64,000 nucleotides of DNA, taken from positions 156,273,545-156,337,544 of the forward strand of contig CM043950.1 of the NCBI GenBank assembly GCA_014529385.2, read 5' to 3'. The translations under genes and the position numbers were made by a program. Below the pieces are notes generated by a model. The model saw only the letters and a program-made list of their open reading frames with translations, was not told the DNA's origin and did no database searches. This document shows positions 11,072-22,561 of the stretch, piece by piece. Origin of the DNA: Adiantum capillus-veneris. Taxonomy: Eukaryota; Streptophyta; Polypodiopsida; Polypodiales; Pteridaceae. The stretch's first letter is position 1. Each line of letters starts with the position of its first letter.

Positions 11072-12636
11072 TGTAACATTTAATGGCCTAATAACTTATG
11101 TGTAGCGGAAATTAGCATGAACATAGTGGGAATTTCATTAGAATAGATTCCTAATGAGAATTACAAGAGTGCTTGGGTGGAGAGAGCAACAAAAAGCATA
11201 ACACCTAGTTAGATAGCATCGACAATACTTTCAAAAGAGAGAGCAATTAAGCTATTGACAACAGTTGAGGACCGGATTTTCATGGAGCCGGTCCCCCCTC
11301 CAAAAGGCTTTGTATTATGGTTTCTCTTATCAAGAGACATTGTACAATACAATTCTTTGTGTTCCTTCAAGACTAGCTAGTGCAATGAAGATGGAAACTT
11401 CATGCACTAAGCAAAACACTTAACAAACACAACTTGAATTATCCCCGTTCTCAGACCCAAGACCTCACACACCTTCGAAGATGGTGAGAGCTAGCAGGGT
11501 ATGAGAGTAGATTGAGAGGAAGAAGGAGTATCTTACGAGAAAGATGTACATCTCCTCACATAATCACTCATATGTAGCATATCTTAGCTTAGTAATTAGA
11601 TTGGTAGAGGAGATGATCATGCATTGAAGCTTGGCTCTTGGTTGGATTTTCATCCACATGCCAAGAGAGTGTTGATGTAGGCTTCTATCTCACAAGCTTG
11701 GAGTAGGTGATGAGTTCTCCATTAAAGCTTGGGAAGAGATAGTCTTCTCTTTCTTCACACATGAGCTTGTGTGAGTGTGTGTGTGATAATGCCTTGCAAA
11801 AATCAGCCCCCTCTCTCTCTTGGGCGAGCCCTCTTGCTAAATGCTCTTCCTGAAGCCTCATTGGCCCTCCCCAAGTCAAGACAATTACAATTAAGTAGCA
11901 TAAGTGATAGCCTTCTGACATGTGTCCCCCTTTCCCCTTTTGTGAGAGCTTTAGGTAATTAAATAATTAAACTAAACTCTCATTGGACCCCTTTGCCTCC
12001 TAGCCAATAGGAATCAGGCAAGCCATGGGGCTCGTGAATGCTCATTGGACCCCTTGGGAGACTGCCCAATAGTCTTCTAGGAGACTTAATTCTCATTGGT
12101 TTATTTTATTAAATGTTTTTAAATTAATTAAACTAGATTTACTCTAGCTTAATTTTCATTGGTCCACTTCAAGGGTCATCCAATAGAAATTGGGCACACC
12201 TTGTGGGCATCTGGCCTAGGGAGCTGACATGTGTCCCTCATTCCCTTTGTGTAAAGGGAGCCTGTGTGTGTGTGTGGCTTTCTCTCTCATCCCCTATAGG
12301 CCTTTAGGGCTCGCCCCCTCCCATGTAGGGATGTGCAAAGACTTTTAGGGCACACACAAAGCATCCAATTTTCCCTAGGGTTGACCTTTGGACACAACCT
12401 TTGAATTTTGGAACCTTAGCATTTTGGAAGTCTTAATGGGCTGAACCTTAGGGTCTTTTTAGCCCATTGTTTCACATGGCTCTTTTGCAGATGGCCCCCC
12501 CTTTGGATCCCTACTGTATCCGGTCTGCTAGCTTAACCAATATTCTAGCTTTTTCTCCCCTGGCCTTCCCCACATTAAATGATCAGTTTCATATGAGAAA
12601 ATCATTTAGGAGAATTAGATATTGATTATTATGACA
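11072..12636 (-). mobile_element. Solo LTR, family C, with target duplication GAAAG
   Basis: A 1565-bp unit with ends TGTAAC and ATGACA is flanked by the direct repeat GAAAG (11067-11071 and 12637-12641). It has no internal coding region, so it is a solo LTR left by LTR-LTR recombination. It is homologous along its length to 15426-16958, sharing for example TTGAGGACCGGATTT and GAGCCGGTCCCCCCTCCAAAA. Because the end bases are inverted (TGT/ACA), orientation is ambiguous from the ends alone. The polypurine tract next to the second copy shows the family reads on the minus strand. It contains GTGTGTGT runs near 11770 and 12260. Confidence 0.9.
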
Positions 12637-12641
12637 GAAAG

Positions 12642-14480
12642 CTTCTCTAATAGAGAGGTTCGTGTATAATAACCTGGCTGATATTCTGAGTCGGGAGGCC
12701 AGTGTCACTCTAAATATGGATAATCTAAAGGCACTTATGGAGACCATGCAGATTGATTTGCAAGATAAGATATTTGAATACAATAGTGCTTTAGAAAATC
12801 AAGCTATCTTGGATTATATTGATAAGAAAAATGATCCTCATGAGGATTCTGAGAAAGCATAAGAGTAGGATGAGGAAGGGGAGGATGACCCAGCAGAGAA
12901 ACCCGATGATTATAATGATACTCATCCTTCTCCACCTGCGAGCTCTGGTGCTGGTGGATCAACCGCTACTGAGAGCAGTTAGCCCAACAAAGATCAGTAA
13001 GACCAGCAGACTAATGATCAACAACCATGCAATGGGTAGACAACACCGAATTCTCTCCCAGTACAACAGTCACAGCACAGTCTAGATGGAAAAGGAAAAG
13101 CCAAAGCTGTGACTGAGACCTTAAATGGTGATGAGCAACACTCATTACTGCTCATCATACTGAACAAGAGATTGAGACATCAGCAAACTCCTATTACTAG
13201 GATGTATTTGGAGGATGATGTTCTTATCTCTGATCTGGAACGCTTTCAAAGGCTATATGTCAAAGCCAGAGAAATGATTCAGCATTGGAAATGAGCTACC
13301 TTCCATGATCAAGAATTGTGTCAATTGACTGAGCATCCTAGCAGAAACCAACTACTAGAAAGGGTACCTGAGTGGGTGTTGACTTTTGATGATAGGATAG
13401 TCAATCCACACTGGTAGAAACAATCCACTATAGACCAACATTCTCTAGCACTTAAATTAGATCTATTGCTTGGAATAGGCCTACCTACAAGTGCATGAAG
13501 GAAGTTAGGAATCAACTGAGAGAAGTTTTACTTCAGATGCAAATTTCTAGAGGAGTTTTGGACCAAAGGGTGCAGGCTATGATTGAAGATCAGACTTCCA
13601 GCAGTAAAGGATCTCATACTCAAATTACAGTAGGGAAACATGCAACTGCTCTTTGAAGACTCTTTCAGCTAGTCCGAGTTACTCGGAAGATGATGCAACA
13701 TGAGAACCAGGCTGTACTTAATTTTGTGGAATTTGCACTTGATTCACCAATTCTCCTGTATACATTACCTGCTAAGGAAGATGAACTACCCAGATTTTTC
13801 ATAGATTTGTAACCTCAGCATCTAGAAGTAGTGGATCGGCTCACATACTTTAATATCATTGATGAACTTCAGGACTGGTATGAGCGAGCCACTATAGAAT
13901 GGAAAACCTGGCAAACACTGATCAATGATGCTCTCAAAATAAATGATGCCTTGGAATTGCAAGGAGAAATGGAGAGGGTCAAAATTTGTATGGGACAATG
14001 GAAGATCCAACTCCGTGGTCTCACAAAGATCACGAATCAGTTGCTTCAACTGTCTGTGGAGTCCTCTAAGATCCCTGAAAAGCATATCATGACTAAACCA
14101 AGACTAGGGCCACAGTACAGAGAGATGGGCGAGATTCTCTTTGAAGAAATAATTAAAACAAATCAGCCTCTTTTGTTGTCACAAGTTCGCCAGACTCCCG
14201 TTTGACAAAGGGTAGACACACTCTGTATGATCCCGAAATAAAAAATTACAATCCTCTCATGCCTTACAAATTTGAATGTCCACTGAAAGGCGGGATCAAC
14301 TTGACAAAGAGGCCATTTAGAGACTTATCCAGAAGCACAATGCTGGCACTGGGACTTCTAAGGCATCAACACAGAATAAGGGCAAGAGAAAGAGGGTTCA
14401 GTGGAAGGATACTGGGTAGTTCCATCTCAGAATCAGACGGTGGATTTTCTTTCAGAAAATTTGGAGTTATACCAAAATTC
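12642..14480 (+). pseudogene. Decayed 3' coding region of element A
   Basis: Broken frames follow the solo LTR. One at 12662-12862 is helical and charged, with MDNLKALMETMQIDLQDK. A Pro/Ser/Asp-rich stretch lies near 12880-13080. A 124-codon open frame at 13831-14205 has LQDWYERATIEWKTWQTLIN followed by GEMERVKICMGQWKIQLRG. A basic segment near 14390 precedes the polypurine tract. No family is recognised. Its place between the RT break and the 3' LTR, and its length (about 3 kb with the pieces upstream), fit an additional ORF or a captured sequence. Confidence 0.4.
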
Positions 14481-14497
14481 AAGAAAGGAGGGAAGGA
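14481..14497 (+). other. Polypurine tract of element A
   Basis: AAGAAAGGAGGGAAGGA directly abuts the 3' LTR, as needed for plus-strand priming. It confirms the orientation. Confidence 0.88.
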
Positions 14498-15020
14498 TGT
14501 AGAAGGCGAGGACAATGCCAGCAGGCGGTAATTGTCCCTTAGAAGGCCAAACAATGGATCAGTCACGCCAGTAGTAATTATTACAAGCAGTTACAGTAGT
14601 AACTCTTGAGAGCTATAAATAGAACTCGCTACATTGTAAATGGGCTTCTTGGTTTTTGTAGCTTCTTAGTGTCCAGAGCTTCCTCGCTTAGTTGATTGTA
14701 TTTTGGCTTTAGCTCTCTAAGAATTCTTGGGTTATGAGTTATTCACCTCTAGTCTTGCTCTATAATCATTGCTTCTATAATCATTTCAGCTTAAACCCAT
14801 TATACATTGTACTGGTTGTCCTTGAGCTATTAATCTAAATCTGCAAATACTCTTCCAATCTTCCACTATGTCTCTTATTTCAGTATAATCTTCCAGTTTA
14901 GTTATTGATTTCAATCCAGTCAGTTCTGTGTCTCAATCTCACTAACTGAAGCCAACGCAACCAATAGCTTTAAATTATAACACTAGAATCAGCTATTTGA
15001 AGAGATCAGCTCCAATTTCA
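14498..15020 (+). repeat. 3' LTR of element A
   Basis: 523 bp, beginning TGTAGAAGGCGAGGA and ending CCAATTTCA. It has TATAAATA at 14614-14621 and is colinear with the 5' LTR at 4739-5249. The duplication ATAAG follows at 15021-15025. Confidence 0.9.
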
Positions 15021-15025
15021 ATAAG

Positions 15026-15425
15026 CGATTACCTATAGCTACTTGCTCTCTCTCTATCTCTATCGCAAGCGTCGGTGTCGTTGCAATTCGCATAAACTAT
15101 CGAGGTGCTTCTTTTAATAGATTAAAACTTATTTCAAATCAAAATATATTTTGATCAAAATACATTTTTATTTGGATATACGCGTACAATACGGATATAC
15201 AATGTACAATACCAAATTATACATACAATTTTTGTTATACGGACATATGAATGCAACTTAGTGCTTGTATTAAGGATTGGAAGGGTCTAGTATTAGATGC
15301 TCATTGCAATTATGGAAGAGGAGATCATAAAGGTCTTAATGCTACCATGGACACCTTGAAGCAACAATGGTGTATTGATTTGCAACACTTTGGAGTACCA
15401 TAGTCTTATATCAAGGCACTCCTTG
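15026..15425. other. Spacer between elements A and C
   Basis: About 400 bases without a recognisable gene. It has CT-rich sequence (15047-15062) and an AT-rich stretch near 15120-15235 with local tandem echoes (AAAATACATTTT; GGATATAC..GTACAATAC). Confidence 0.6.
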
Positions 15426-16958
15426 TGTAACAAAATTGGACTAGTAACATTGAAAATAGCTGAATTAGGATAACTATAGTGAGAATTTTTAAAGAGAATT
15501 CATCATGATTATAAGAAGAGTACTTGATTGATGGCAACAAAACAACCATACTACCTAGTTAGCTTGGCATGAACATTACTTTTAAAAGAGAGAGAGAATC
15601 AGAGAAATTGGCAACAATTGAGGACCGGATTTACTTGGAGCCGGTCCCCCCTCCAAAAAGCTTTTGTATTGTAGATTCTCCCATGAAGAGAGACTTGGTA
15701 CAATACATGCTTTGTGTTCCTTGAGACCTTGTTGGTGCAATGAAGATGGTAAGCTTCATGCACCAAGATTATACCTGTAACTACCTTGCAAAAACATTAA
15801 CTTGTCCCCGGGCTCAATCCCAAGACCTCAAACACCTTCAAAGGTGGAGAGAGCTAGCAATGAGTGAGGGAAGGGAAGAGGAAGAAGAAATAAATAGTCT
15901 TCTCACTTATCATTACTCTTAGAGCATAGTATAGCATATCATAGTAATGGAGATAAAGAAGATTGCAACAATTTCTTTGAAGCATGACTCTTGGTTGGAT
16001 TTTCATTCCATAGCCAAGAGGTATTGGTGTAGGCTCTCAACTTCTCAAGCTTGGAGAAGGAGATCAAGTTCTTGCTTCACACAATGAGAGAGTGTGTGAG
16101 AGGGTGTGTGTGTGCGTGAATGAGAAAAAAAGGATTCCCCTCTTGCCTAGGTCGACCCCTCTTTCCTTTTGCACTACCTTGCCTCTCATTGGCTCATGCC
16201 AAGCATAGCCAACGACAAGGTGTAGTCATAACTAGCAATAGAGGTAGCATTTGGACAAGTGTCCTCCTTTCCCCTTTGAGAGAGTGGGCTTGAAAATGCT
16301 TGGATAATTAGTCAATTAAACTTAATTCTCACTAGACGCCTTTAAAGGCTATCCATTAGGCTTTAGGCACACTGTGAGTGCAACACGGGTAAGTGCTTGA
16401 CATGCGTCCTTATTGCCTCTTGTGTAAAGGACTTGACTTGAGTGTGTGTGTGTGTGTGTGTATGTGTTCTCACTCATGCCCGTACCTTTAGGGATCTCTC
16501 CCTCCTTTGTAGGGATCATGGTTGACTTGCACACCACAAGTACCTTGTGCTTCAAGCATGACAAGCACCTTAGTCATCAATCATGAAAAGCTCCTTAGTC
16601 ATCAAGCATGAAAATCACCTTGGTCATCAAGCACGACAAGAACCTCAAGCAGCTCAAACACATGCCTAGCTTACCCTAAGGTCTAAGGACTTTTAACACT
16701 AACCTTAGGAGGTATTTAATGAAGCTATCCCTAAGGTCTTTTAAGCTCCATTATTTACACATTGTTCTTCAGTAGATCATCTCATTTTGAGCCCTTGTCA
16801 GAATGTAACCATCGCTCATTTTGGCCCCGTGCTGAGCTAGGTCTAGCAACACATATCTGTGTTCTAGCTCTTGTTTCCCTTTTATTTTTCCATATTAAAT
16901 GATCAATTTAACATGAGAACATCATTTGGGTAAAGCTAGATATTAAGATTTTATGACA
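15426..16958 (-). repeat. 3' LTR of element C
   Basis: On the plus strand it starts TGTAAC and ends ATGACA, so on its own strand it runs TGTCAT to GTTACA. The adjoining polypurine tract on the right fixes it as the 3' LTR of a minus-strand element. The flank bases CCTTG (15421-15425) and TTACC (16959-16963) do not match, as expected when only one LTR is present. It includes a (GT)n run at 16440-16462. Confidence 0.82.
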
Positions 16959-17787
16959 TTACCTCTCCCTTGAAATCATACTCGTCATCACATTAGGAAT
17001 AGAATGGTGTGTAGGAGGGCCTCTTTATTTGGAAGTTTAAGGGAATCAAAGCTCTAGTATCAAGAAAACAATCAAAGGATAGTTTTTGAATTCAAACAGG
17101 AAAAACGGCTAGTTTATTTGAATTCAAATTCTTCCCCAAAAATGGAATTCAAAATCTAGCGGGCAAAACCATATCATGTAACATATCTATGGAAAGAGCT
17201 TGACGTGTAGATTATAGATCTATAATCTCCGCTCAAATTCAAGATTGTATGTAGGAGTTATGGAGGACCAAAAGTCATAAAGTTGTCCACCCCCTTTTTG
17301 GGAGGAAAAGGTGTATCCTTTGACCACTCTTACACACCCACCATTCTTGCACATATGACATCCCTCTATCTCTCAGAATGTTAACCACCTCCATAATCTC
17401 ATGGCAAATAAAAGGCCCTCCTAGACGCCATCCTCTTCCTAAAGGACTATGAGGTAGATAAGGTAAAAGTTTTAGTCATTAGTCTACATTTCTTAGCAGG
17501 TAGAGGATCGCTTTTTACCCTACAACATTATTTCAAAAATGGATGACTAATCCATTTGGTGCTTGGGAGACTCGGCTGCCACAAGCATGTCTTCTCTTTA
17601 GTCCATATCATAGTTACAAAGTAGAGTGAAAATTCTACTTCGTGTTTGAGAGACGTTGTTCTCACAAATACTACTTAAATTTGTCCACAATAAAAATAAA
17701 AGTAGTCTTATAAGACAAAAACATTGTTCATTTAAAACAAAATTACATTTGCTTACTCTAGTGTAGCATTGTAAGCATTGACAAGGT

Positions 17788-18230
17788 TCATATTATCCTT
17801 AAGTTGTGTTCATTGCATCCATCTAGCATCTTCAAAGGGATAATTTTTGAACTTAATAAGATATTGTCTTCATGTCGAAGGATGGATTTGGATTGAAGCA
17901 CCTCTTTTTGATCCTCGATCTTGGACGGGTCCTCAATTATTGGTTCTCTTGGTGGCTCTCCTTTGTAAGGATTAATTAGGCTCACATGAAAAGAATTGTG
18001 TATGAGCCAATGAGTGGAAAACTTTAGTTGATAGGAAATCTTGTTGATTGGTTCTAGGATTTGAAAAGGACCATAGTATCTTTTTGTTGGCTTAGCATAA
18101 TACTTTTGGTGGCCCGTAGGATTTTTGTCCGTCATTTGCCTCAATTGAGCCTTGGGAAACTTGAGTAGTACCCAATCATTTTCCTTGAAAGGTAAGGCCC
18201 TTCTGTTCTTAAGACCATATTATTAGGTAA
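17788..18230 (-). pseudogene. Integrase C-terminal region and chromodomain-like tail of element C
   Basis: The frame reads ALPFKENDWVLLKF just before the 118-codon open stretch (17788-18144). It then reads QKYYAKPTKRYYGPFQIL and HNSFHVSLINPYKGEPP, the usual integrase C-terminal (GPY/F) module of Ty3 elements. A degenerate chromodomain-like tail follows (QSKSILRHEDNILLSSK). In chromoviruses this tail guides integration to chromatin. Stops appear upstream near 18210 and the rest of pol is lost. Confidence 0.82.
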
Positions 18231-18249
18231 AGTGGGAAAAGTCCAATTC

Positions 18250-19430
18250 CCAGATTGGGCAACTTTCAATATATCATGTACAAGGTGTTGACGTTTTGTT
18301 CTAGACTAAACATTTGAAAGAAACATTGGCCAAGAAAAAATATGGTTTTGGGTGGTTGCACCATCAAGAGACTAGTACATTGATTCCATTGTCATTGTTT
18401 ATACTCTATTGTCCTACCTACAACTTATCTTAACATGGAGACATTGATTTGAAGGCCCACAACTTGTTCAAGCTAAGGTCAAATGGAGTACCCAAATTTT
18501 TAGTTCAAGATCCACCACTTGTCCAAACTAGAACCCATTGAGAAATAAACCCACTTGTGCATGACATCAAAACAACACACACCTCTAATCAAGAAATTCT
18601 TCACTTAGGGTACGAGCCATTTATAAAATGTGTAGCATATGTCAATTGCAACATAGGAGAGCTAGTTTCAAGGTGCATTTGTCTAGGATAGGCTATGAAG
18701 GAATGCAAAGTCCACTTCTTATCTAAACTACAATTAGCGAAAGGGTAAGCAAACGTGTTTACATAAAAATTTCTCTAAGTACTTCTTCATTGCAACATAG
18801 AAGTTAGGCTAAAAAAATATATAATGAAATAAATACTACCAACAATAAAAAATTAAATATGTTATTTTATACCAGATTGGAGAAGCTAACGTCTAGAAGC
18901 ATCCAATTGTTGCTAGACCCTAATAAAGATATGCATGCATACATTGACATACCAATACATGCACTTAGACTCCATGGTTTTCCTCTCCGCATATTTTAGT
19001 TTCCAAAACTCTCTTACATGGAGGATATAAAATAACCATTCTTGATTAAAAATGTTTTTCTCCACAAACAAGGTCTCTCACACAATTCAAAGTCCATGAT
19101 TTCTTTTCTCCCAATGCAAAAAATTGGACTTTATATTTTTCCTTTCAAAGACTTGTAGGTTCTAAAACTCTTTTATATGAAGGACACAAATCTAAATGTT
19201 TTAGGCAAACATGAATGCCAAGACCAAGATATTTCTTGCACATCCATGAATTCTCCATTCCATACTTGTAAGGTTTATTTTGATATCAAACATAAGTTTC
19301 TCCTAGCTACAAATGGATGCAACCTTGAGATGGAATGTTATAGAATTGCTAAAGAACAAAAATAGATTTTTTTAAATATATCATGATGAAACACAACCAT
19401 AATCTAGTAAAATAAGTCCCCAAAAATAAG
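18250..19430. other. Spacer without recognised gene
   Basis: AT-rich sequence with scattered copies of the satellite-like phrase (CCACAACTTGTTCAAGCTA near 18458 and GATCCACCACTTGTCCAAACT near 18511). A 62-codon plus frame at 19177-19365 is not recognisable and is probably chance. Confidence 0.45.
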
Positions 19431-19439
19431 GTGCAATCT

Positions 19440-19830
19440 AGAACTACATTGAAATCTCCTTAGACTTGAATACACTCTAGTAATATAGTGAAGTACCCTT
19501 AGACTAGGGTACAATTCATCGACACATTTTTGTTCTAAAGCAGGATGCTTTGTCATTACATTGAATTCTCCTTTTAGTTGGATACACTCTAGTAATACAT
19601 GGAAGTCCTCTTAGAGTAGAGTGCACTCCATTACAAGTCCCTTAAAATAGAGCACGATCCATCAAATAGGATTCTCCTTATAATAGCATACACTGGAGTA
19701 ATACGTGGAAGTCCCCTTAGAGAAGGGTGCACTCCATGTACAAATAATTTTCTTTATAGTAGGATACCCTGTAGAATACATGCAAGTCCCCCTAGATTAG
19801 GGTGCACTCCATGCAAGTGTTCATCAAATC
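19440..19830. repeat. Degenerate tandem repeat, ~75-115-bp spacing
   Basis: Blocks with ACACT(C/G)(T/G)AGTAATA..(A/G)TG(G/A)AAGT, CC(C/T)CTTAGA..AGGGTGCACTCCAT recur near 19468, 19585, 19690 and 19765. The copies are eroded, and spacing runs from about 75 to 115 bp. Confidence 0.6.
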
Positions 19831-19989
19831 GACACATCTTTGTTTAAAAATAACCTTTGAATTATATAGTAATACAAATACACATCATACTAAAAGGACA
19901 TCGTTTGGCCATAGAAAGGATCATTGTCCACCTTCTTTAATGTTACATACACAAGGAGGACATGGTTTGTCTCAAGATCCTATATTGAT

Positions 19990-20701
19990 TTACAATTGTG
20001 TTATGGGTATAGTATCTCTTGTCTCTTGCATACAACCAGCCAAGTAACCATGAATAATCATTTCTTGCAAGAATCTTTGAAGCTGCTCAGGTGTTTGCCT
20101 CCACATCTTTGGAAATATAAGATATGTTCCTGGCATATTCCATATCATTCTATATAGACTATCATAAAAAATCAAGGTATTCTTTGCATCCAAGTCCTCA
20201 AACATCTTCCAAATATCTCTCAAGTTGTTATGATAAACCCTTCTAAATCTCAAAATGATGTTTGGATTTTGGCAACACTTGTTACTCATAAAGATCTTGA
20301 ACTTGCTATAATGCTTTGGGAAACATTTTTGTGTGATGTGTTGCAATCTTTTTAGATTATAGCAACTCCATATCCATAGCTCGAAGTATTCACCACAAAA
20401 ATCCAAAAACATTTCTGCGTCTAGGCGCACCGCATGATAAACTTCATCTTTGTCCTCCACAAGACGCATGTGTTGAGCCCAAGATGGCTTGGAATCTCCA
20501 TGTTTGTTTCAACTGTCTTCAAAATCAGTTCTTCAAGGTCCAAAACAAGCACTCTTTTGATATTCTTGATAGCAAGTGGCAGGTGACAAGGAGGTGATTG
20601 ATATATATGACAAGGCCTTGGATGAGGTTGGTTGTGTGCTTCAAAACCTTCCTTCAAATCATGCCTACAGATAGTCGACCCACTTTCTTGTAGTGATGAC
20701 T
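19990..20701 (-). pseudogene. FCP1/NIF-type HAD phosphatase-like gene copy 1 (frameshifted exon)
   Basis: HAD phosphatases of the FCP1/SCP (NLI-interacting factor) group dephosphorylate phosphoserine in proteins such as the RNA polymerase II tail. A splice acceptor (pyrimidine-rich, ending TTGCAG at 20702-20707) opens the exon. Motif I reads KRVLVLDLEELILKT (about 20520-20565), keeping the first Asp of the DxD pair but with Glu at the second. A one-base shift near 20460 is needed to join it to AEMFLDFCGEYFELWIWS, the usual [F/C]L..[C/F]..[F/Y]E[V/L]WIWS segment. The motif III region reads KNTLIFYDSLYR, where relatives have [I/L]DDSPYK, so a catalytic Asp is lost. The frame ends at 19990. It is likely inactive even without the shift. 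Confidence 0.65.
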
Positions 20702-21379
20702 CTGCAATTGAAAAACAAGAAATTTATTATGCTTCAAAGAATACAAACAATTTCTACATTTTCTACACTATGGTATTATTAGATGCCAAAGTCCATCTTC
20801 AACTTACTCGTTGCTATAAGCAAATCCCAATTGAAAACCTTACAAAGCTTCACCATTTCTTCAAGCTATGCTTCTTTGAAGCATGGAGAAAAGTAAGGTC
20901 TACCACCTAGCTAGGCTAGGCTCCACTCTGAATGGGAGAAAAGTAAGATCTACCATAGGTCGAAACTAGGCTTGATGATGAGGGGTATCTTGTTTCAAGG
21001 TCTACCACTTGTCCAAGCTACACTTCATACAATATAGTAGTGGATAGCTAGACATGATTGGGAATGGGAGAAAAGGTACAAGGTCCACCACCTGTCCAAC
21101 CTCGTAGGCTCTTCTTAAATGTTTTCCTTCTCACTGCATGGAGGACTTGTGGTATGTTTCCCATGAGGGGCTTTACCAAAAGGTCCACCACCTATCCAAG
21201 CTTGCTCCATGGAACATCTAGAAATATATTTTTTGAGATCTGTAAGAAAAAATAACAAGAAAAATTTGATACCATGAACATGTATATTCAAGTATGTGAA
21301 ACAAGGTACAAGTCATAAAAGGTACCTTAAGGGTGTGTTTTATTTAGCCTTAGAAAATTGTTCTCAGCTTTGACCTTGT
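20702..21379. other. Spacer/intron between phosphatase-like copies, with satellite-like motifs
   Basis: No coding sequence is seen. Four or so phrases of the form AAGGT(C/T)(C/T)ACCACCT(G/A)TCCAAGCT occur near 20895, 20998, 21078 and 21180, each beside words resembling the 26-32 kb satellite. Confidence 0.6.
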
Positions 21380-22561
21380 TTATATAAGACTTTGTAGTGG
21401 TTGCCTGCAATGGCCCCTTTGTAGACATCCCAACTGACTAGCTAGATTGATCAATTGTGGTGCTTTCATGCTTTCAACAGCTATACGTTCCTTTTCCAGT
21501 ATCTCTTGTATTTGGGCTTGCCTTATGTCATTGTTGTCAATTTTGTCACTTTCTCGATTGTGTTTGCCTTCAAGGATAGCTTCATCTTTGTCATATTTTG
21601 CAGGAGTTATCCTTCTTGTAAAGAACACCTTGGCTGACCAAGAATCATTTTTTTGCTTCTAGTTCTCTTTGATTTCTTTATATTCACTCTCATTTGTCAA
21701 TGTTGGCTGTCCGTAACAATTAAAGGCAATGAAATTCCGCACATCCCTTGTGTCATCCAGCTCAAACAAGTAGGGAAGAAAATCCTCCAAGAGCATATTG
21801 TCAACCAGTTTTCCACCATCAAATTGGGATGGAAAAATACAATTGTTTCCAGGGAAAATGCATCCCTTGTAAGGAGAGTCATCAATAAGCACTGTTCTTC
21901 ATGGGTCACATTGATACCCCATGGAAATTTTAGCTAGAGGCTTGAACATTGCCTCAACGGTTGGATTGTCAGGTCTAAATAATTTATTGCTTTGAAAAGT
22001 GTAGCAACCTTCTTGATTCCAAATTGCAAAGAAAGGCAATGTACCTTTTGCTAATCTCTCTAGTGCTTTAAGAATTTGAAGCACATTGTTCCTAGTAGCC
22101 GTTGACCAAGTTGCAACATTAAACCTTTGTAATATAGTCTTCAAGAATTGGATACAACCTGGCCTAAGTATAATGTATCTTTTTGGATCTAGTTGCACTG
22201 ACTGGTGGTGTGAGGATGGATGAGGGGAACGTTCAATGTAAGTCCAAAATAATTGTGAGTATGGACTTCTCAACATCTGCACTAGATGAAGTAGCAACAA
22301 ATGGAAATGGCTCTTGAGTAGACGTTTTAGTCTCTTTTGAAGTAGGTTGTATTGTTGGAATAGGCATTTTTTTATTCTCACTGTTGCAAGCTTGCTCAAG
22401 GTGCACATCACCAGAATTTGGTATACATGTATCATCCACCTTGAGCATGTCAAAAATAATAGAATCAAGCGGTCAACAATTACGGACTCAACTACGAAGA
22501 CTTTATCGATCCCAATTTGCAAATCCAAAAAACACAAATAACATTGGTTTCTCAAAAATCA
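21380..22561 (-). pseudogene. FCP1/NIF-type HAD phosphatase-like gene copy 2 (stops and shifts)
   Basis: The best-preserved part reads RYIILRPGCIQFLKTILQRF, NVATWSTATRNNVLQIL and RPDNPTVEAMFKPLAK on the minus strand (about 21915-22185). A TGA at 21899-21901 follows, then in the same frame VLIDDSPYKGCIFPGNNCIF (about 21835-21893) and LLEDFLPYLFELDDTRDVR. The [I/L]DDSPYK motif III is intact here. Motif I appears in another frame as LTIILDLH, then TGA, then TF (about 22225-22260). A further TAG lies at 21656-21658 before a charged C-terminal part ending at 21380. The N-terminal 300 bases are shifted several times. The decay pattern fits Arg(CGA)-to-TGA changes. It shares the orientation of copy 1. 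Confidence 0.75.

Larger units (their letters stand above)
4739..15020 (+). mobile_element. LTR retrotransposon A (Ty3-type, rearranged, with nested insertions)
   Basis: This is a complete insertion of 10,282 bp. Its ends are 5'-TGTAGAA and AATTTCA-3'. The target duplication ATAAG stands at 4734-4738 and 15021-15025. A purine-rich tract (14481-14497) abuts the 3' LTR, which gives the plus orientation. The internal region has gag, aspartic protease and the first part of a reverse transcriptase, then breaks off near 8897. RNase H and integrase are missing. The 3' half holds unrelated coding-like sequence, a foldback element and a solo LTR. The two LTRs differ by eye at roughly one base in ten, so the insertion is old. 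RT wording (PFTDMLLDEIA, APEDRSKTNFIT) suggests the OTA/Tat-Athila side of Ty3, but the fragment is short. Confidence 0.93.
15426..18240 (-). mobile_element. Truncated Ty3 chromovirus C (3' end)
   Basis: Read on the minus strand, this has the integrase C-terminus (17788-18230), about 800 bases of 3' untranslated sequence, a purine-rich tract (AAGGGAGAGGTAA, forward 16959-16971) and then a 1533-bp LTR ending at 15426. Everything 5' of the integrase tail is missing beyond about 18250, and no second LTR lies in the window. The family is the one that left the solo LTR at 11072-12636. Confidence 0.8.
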
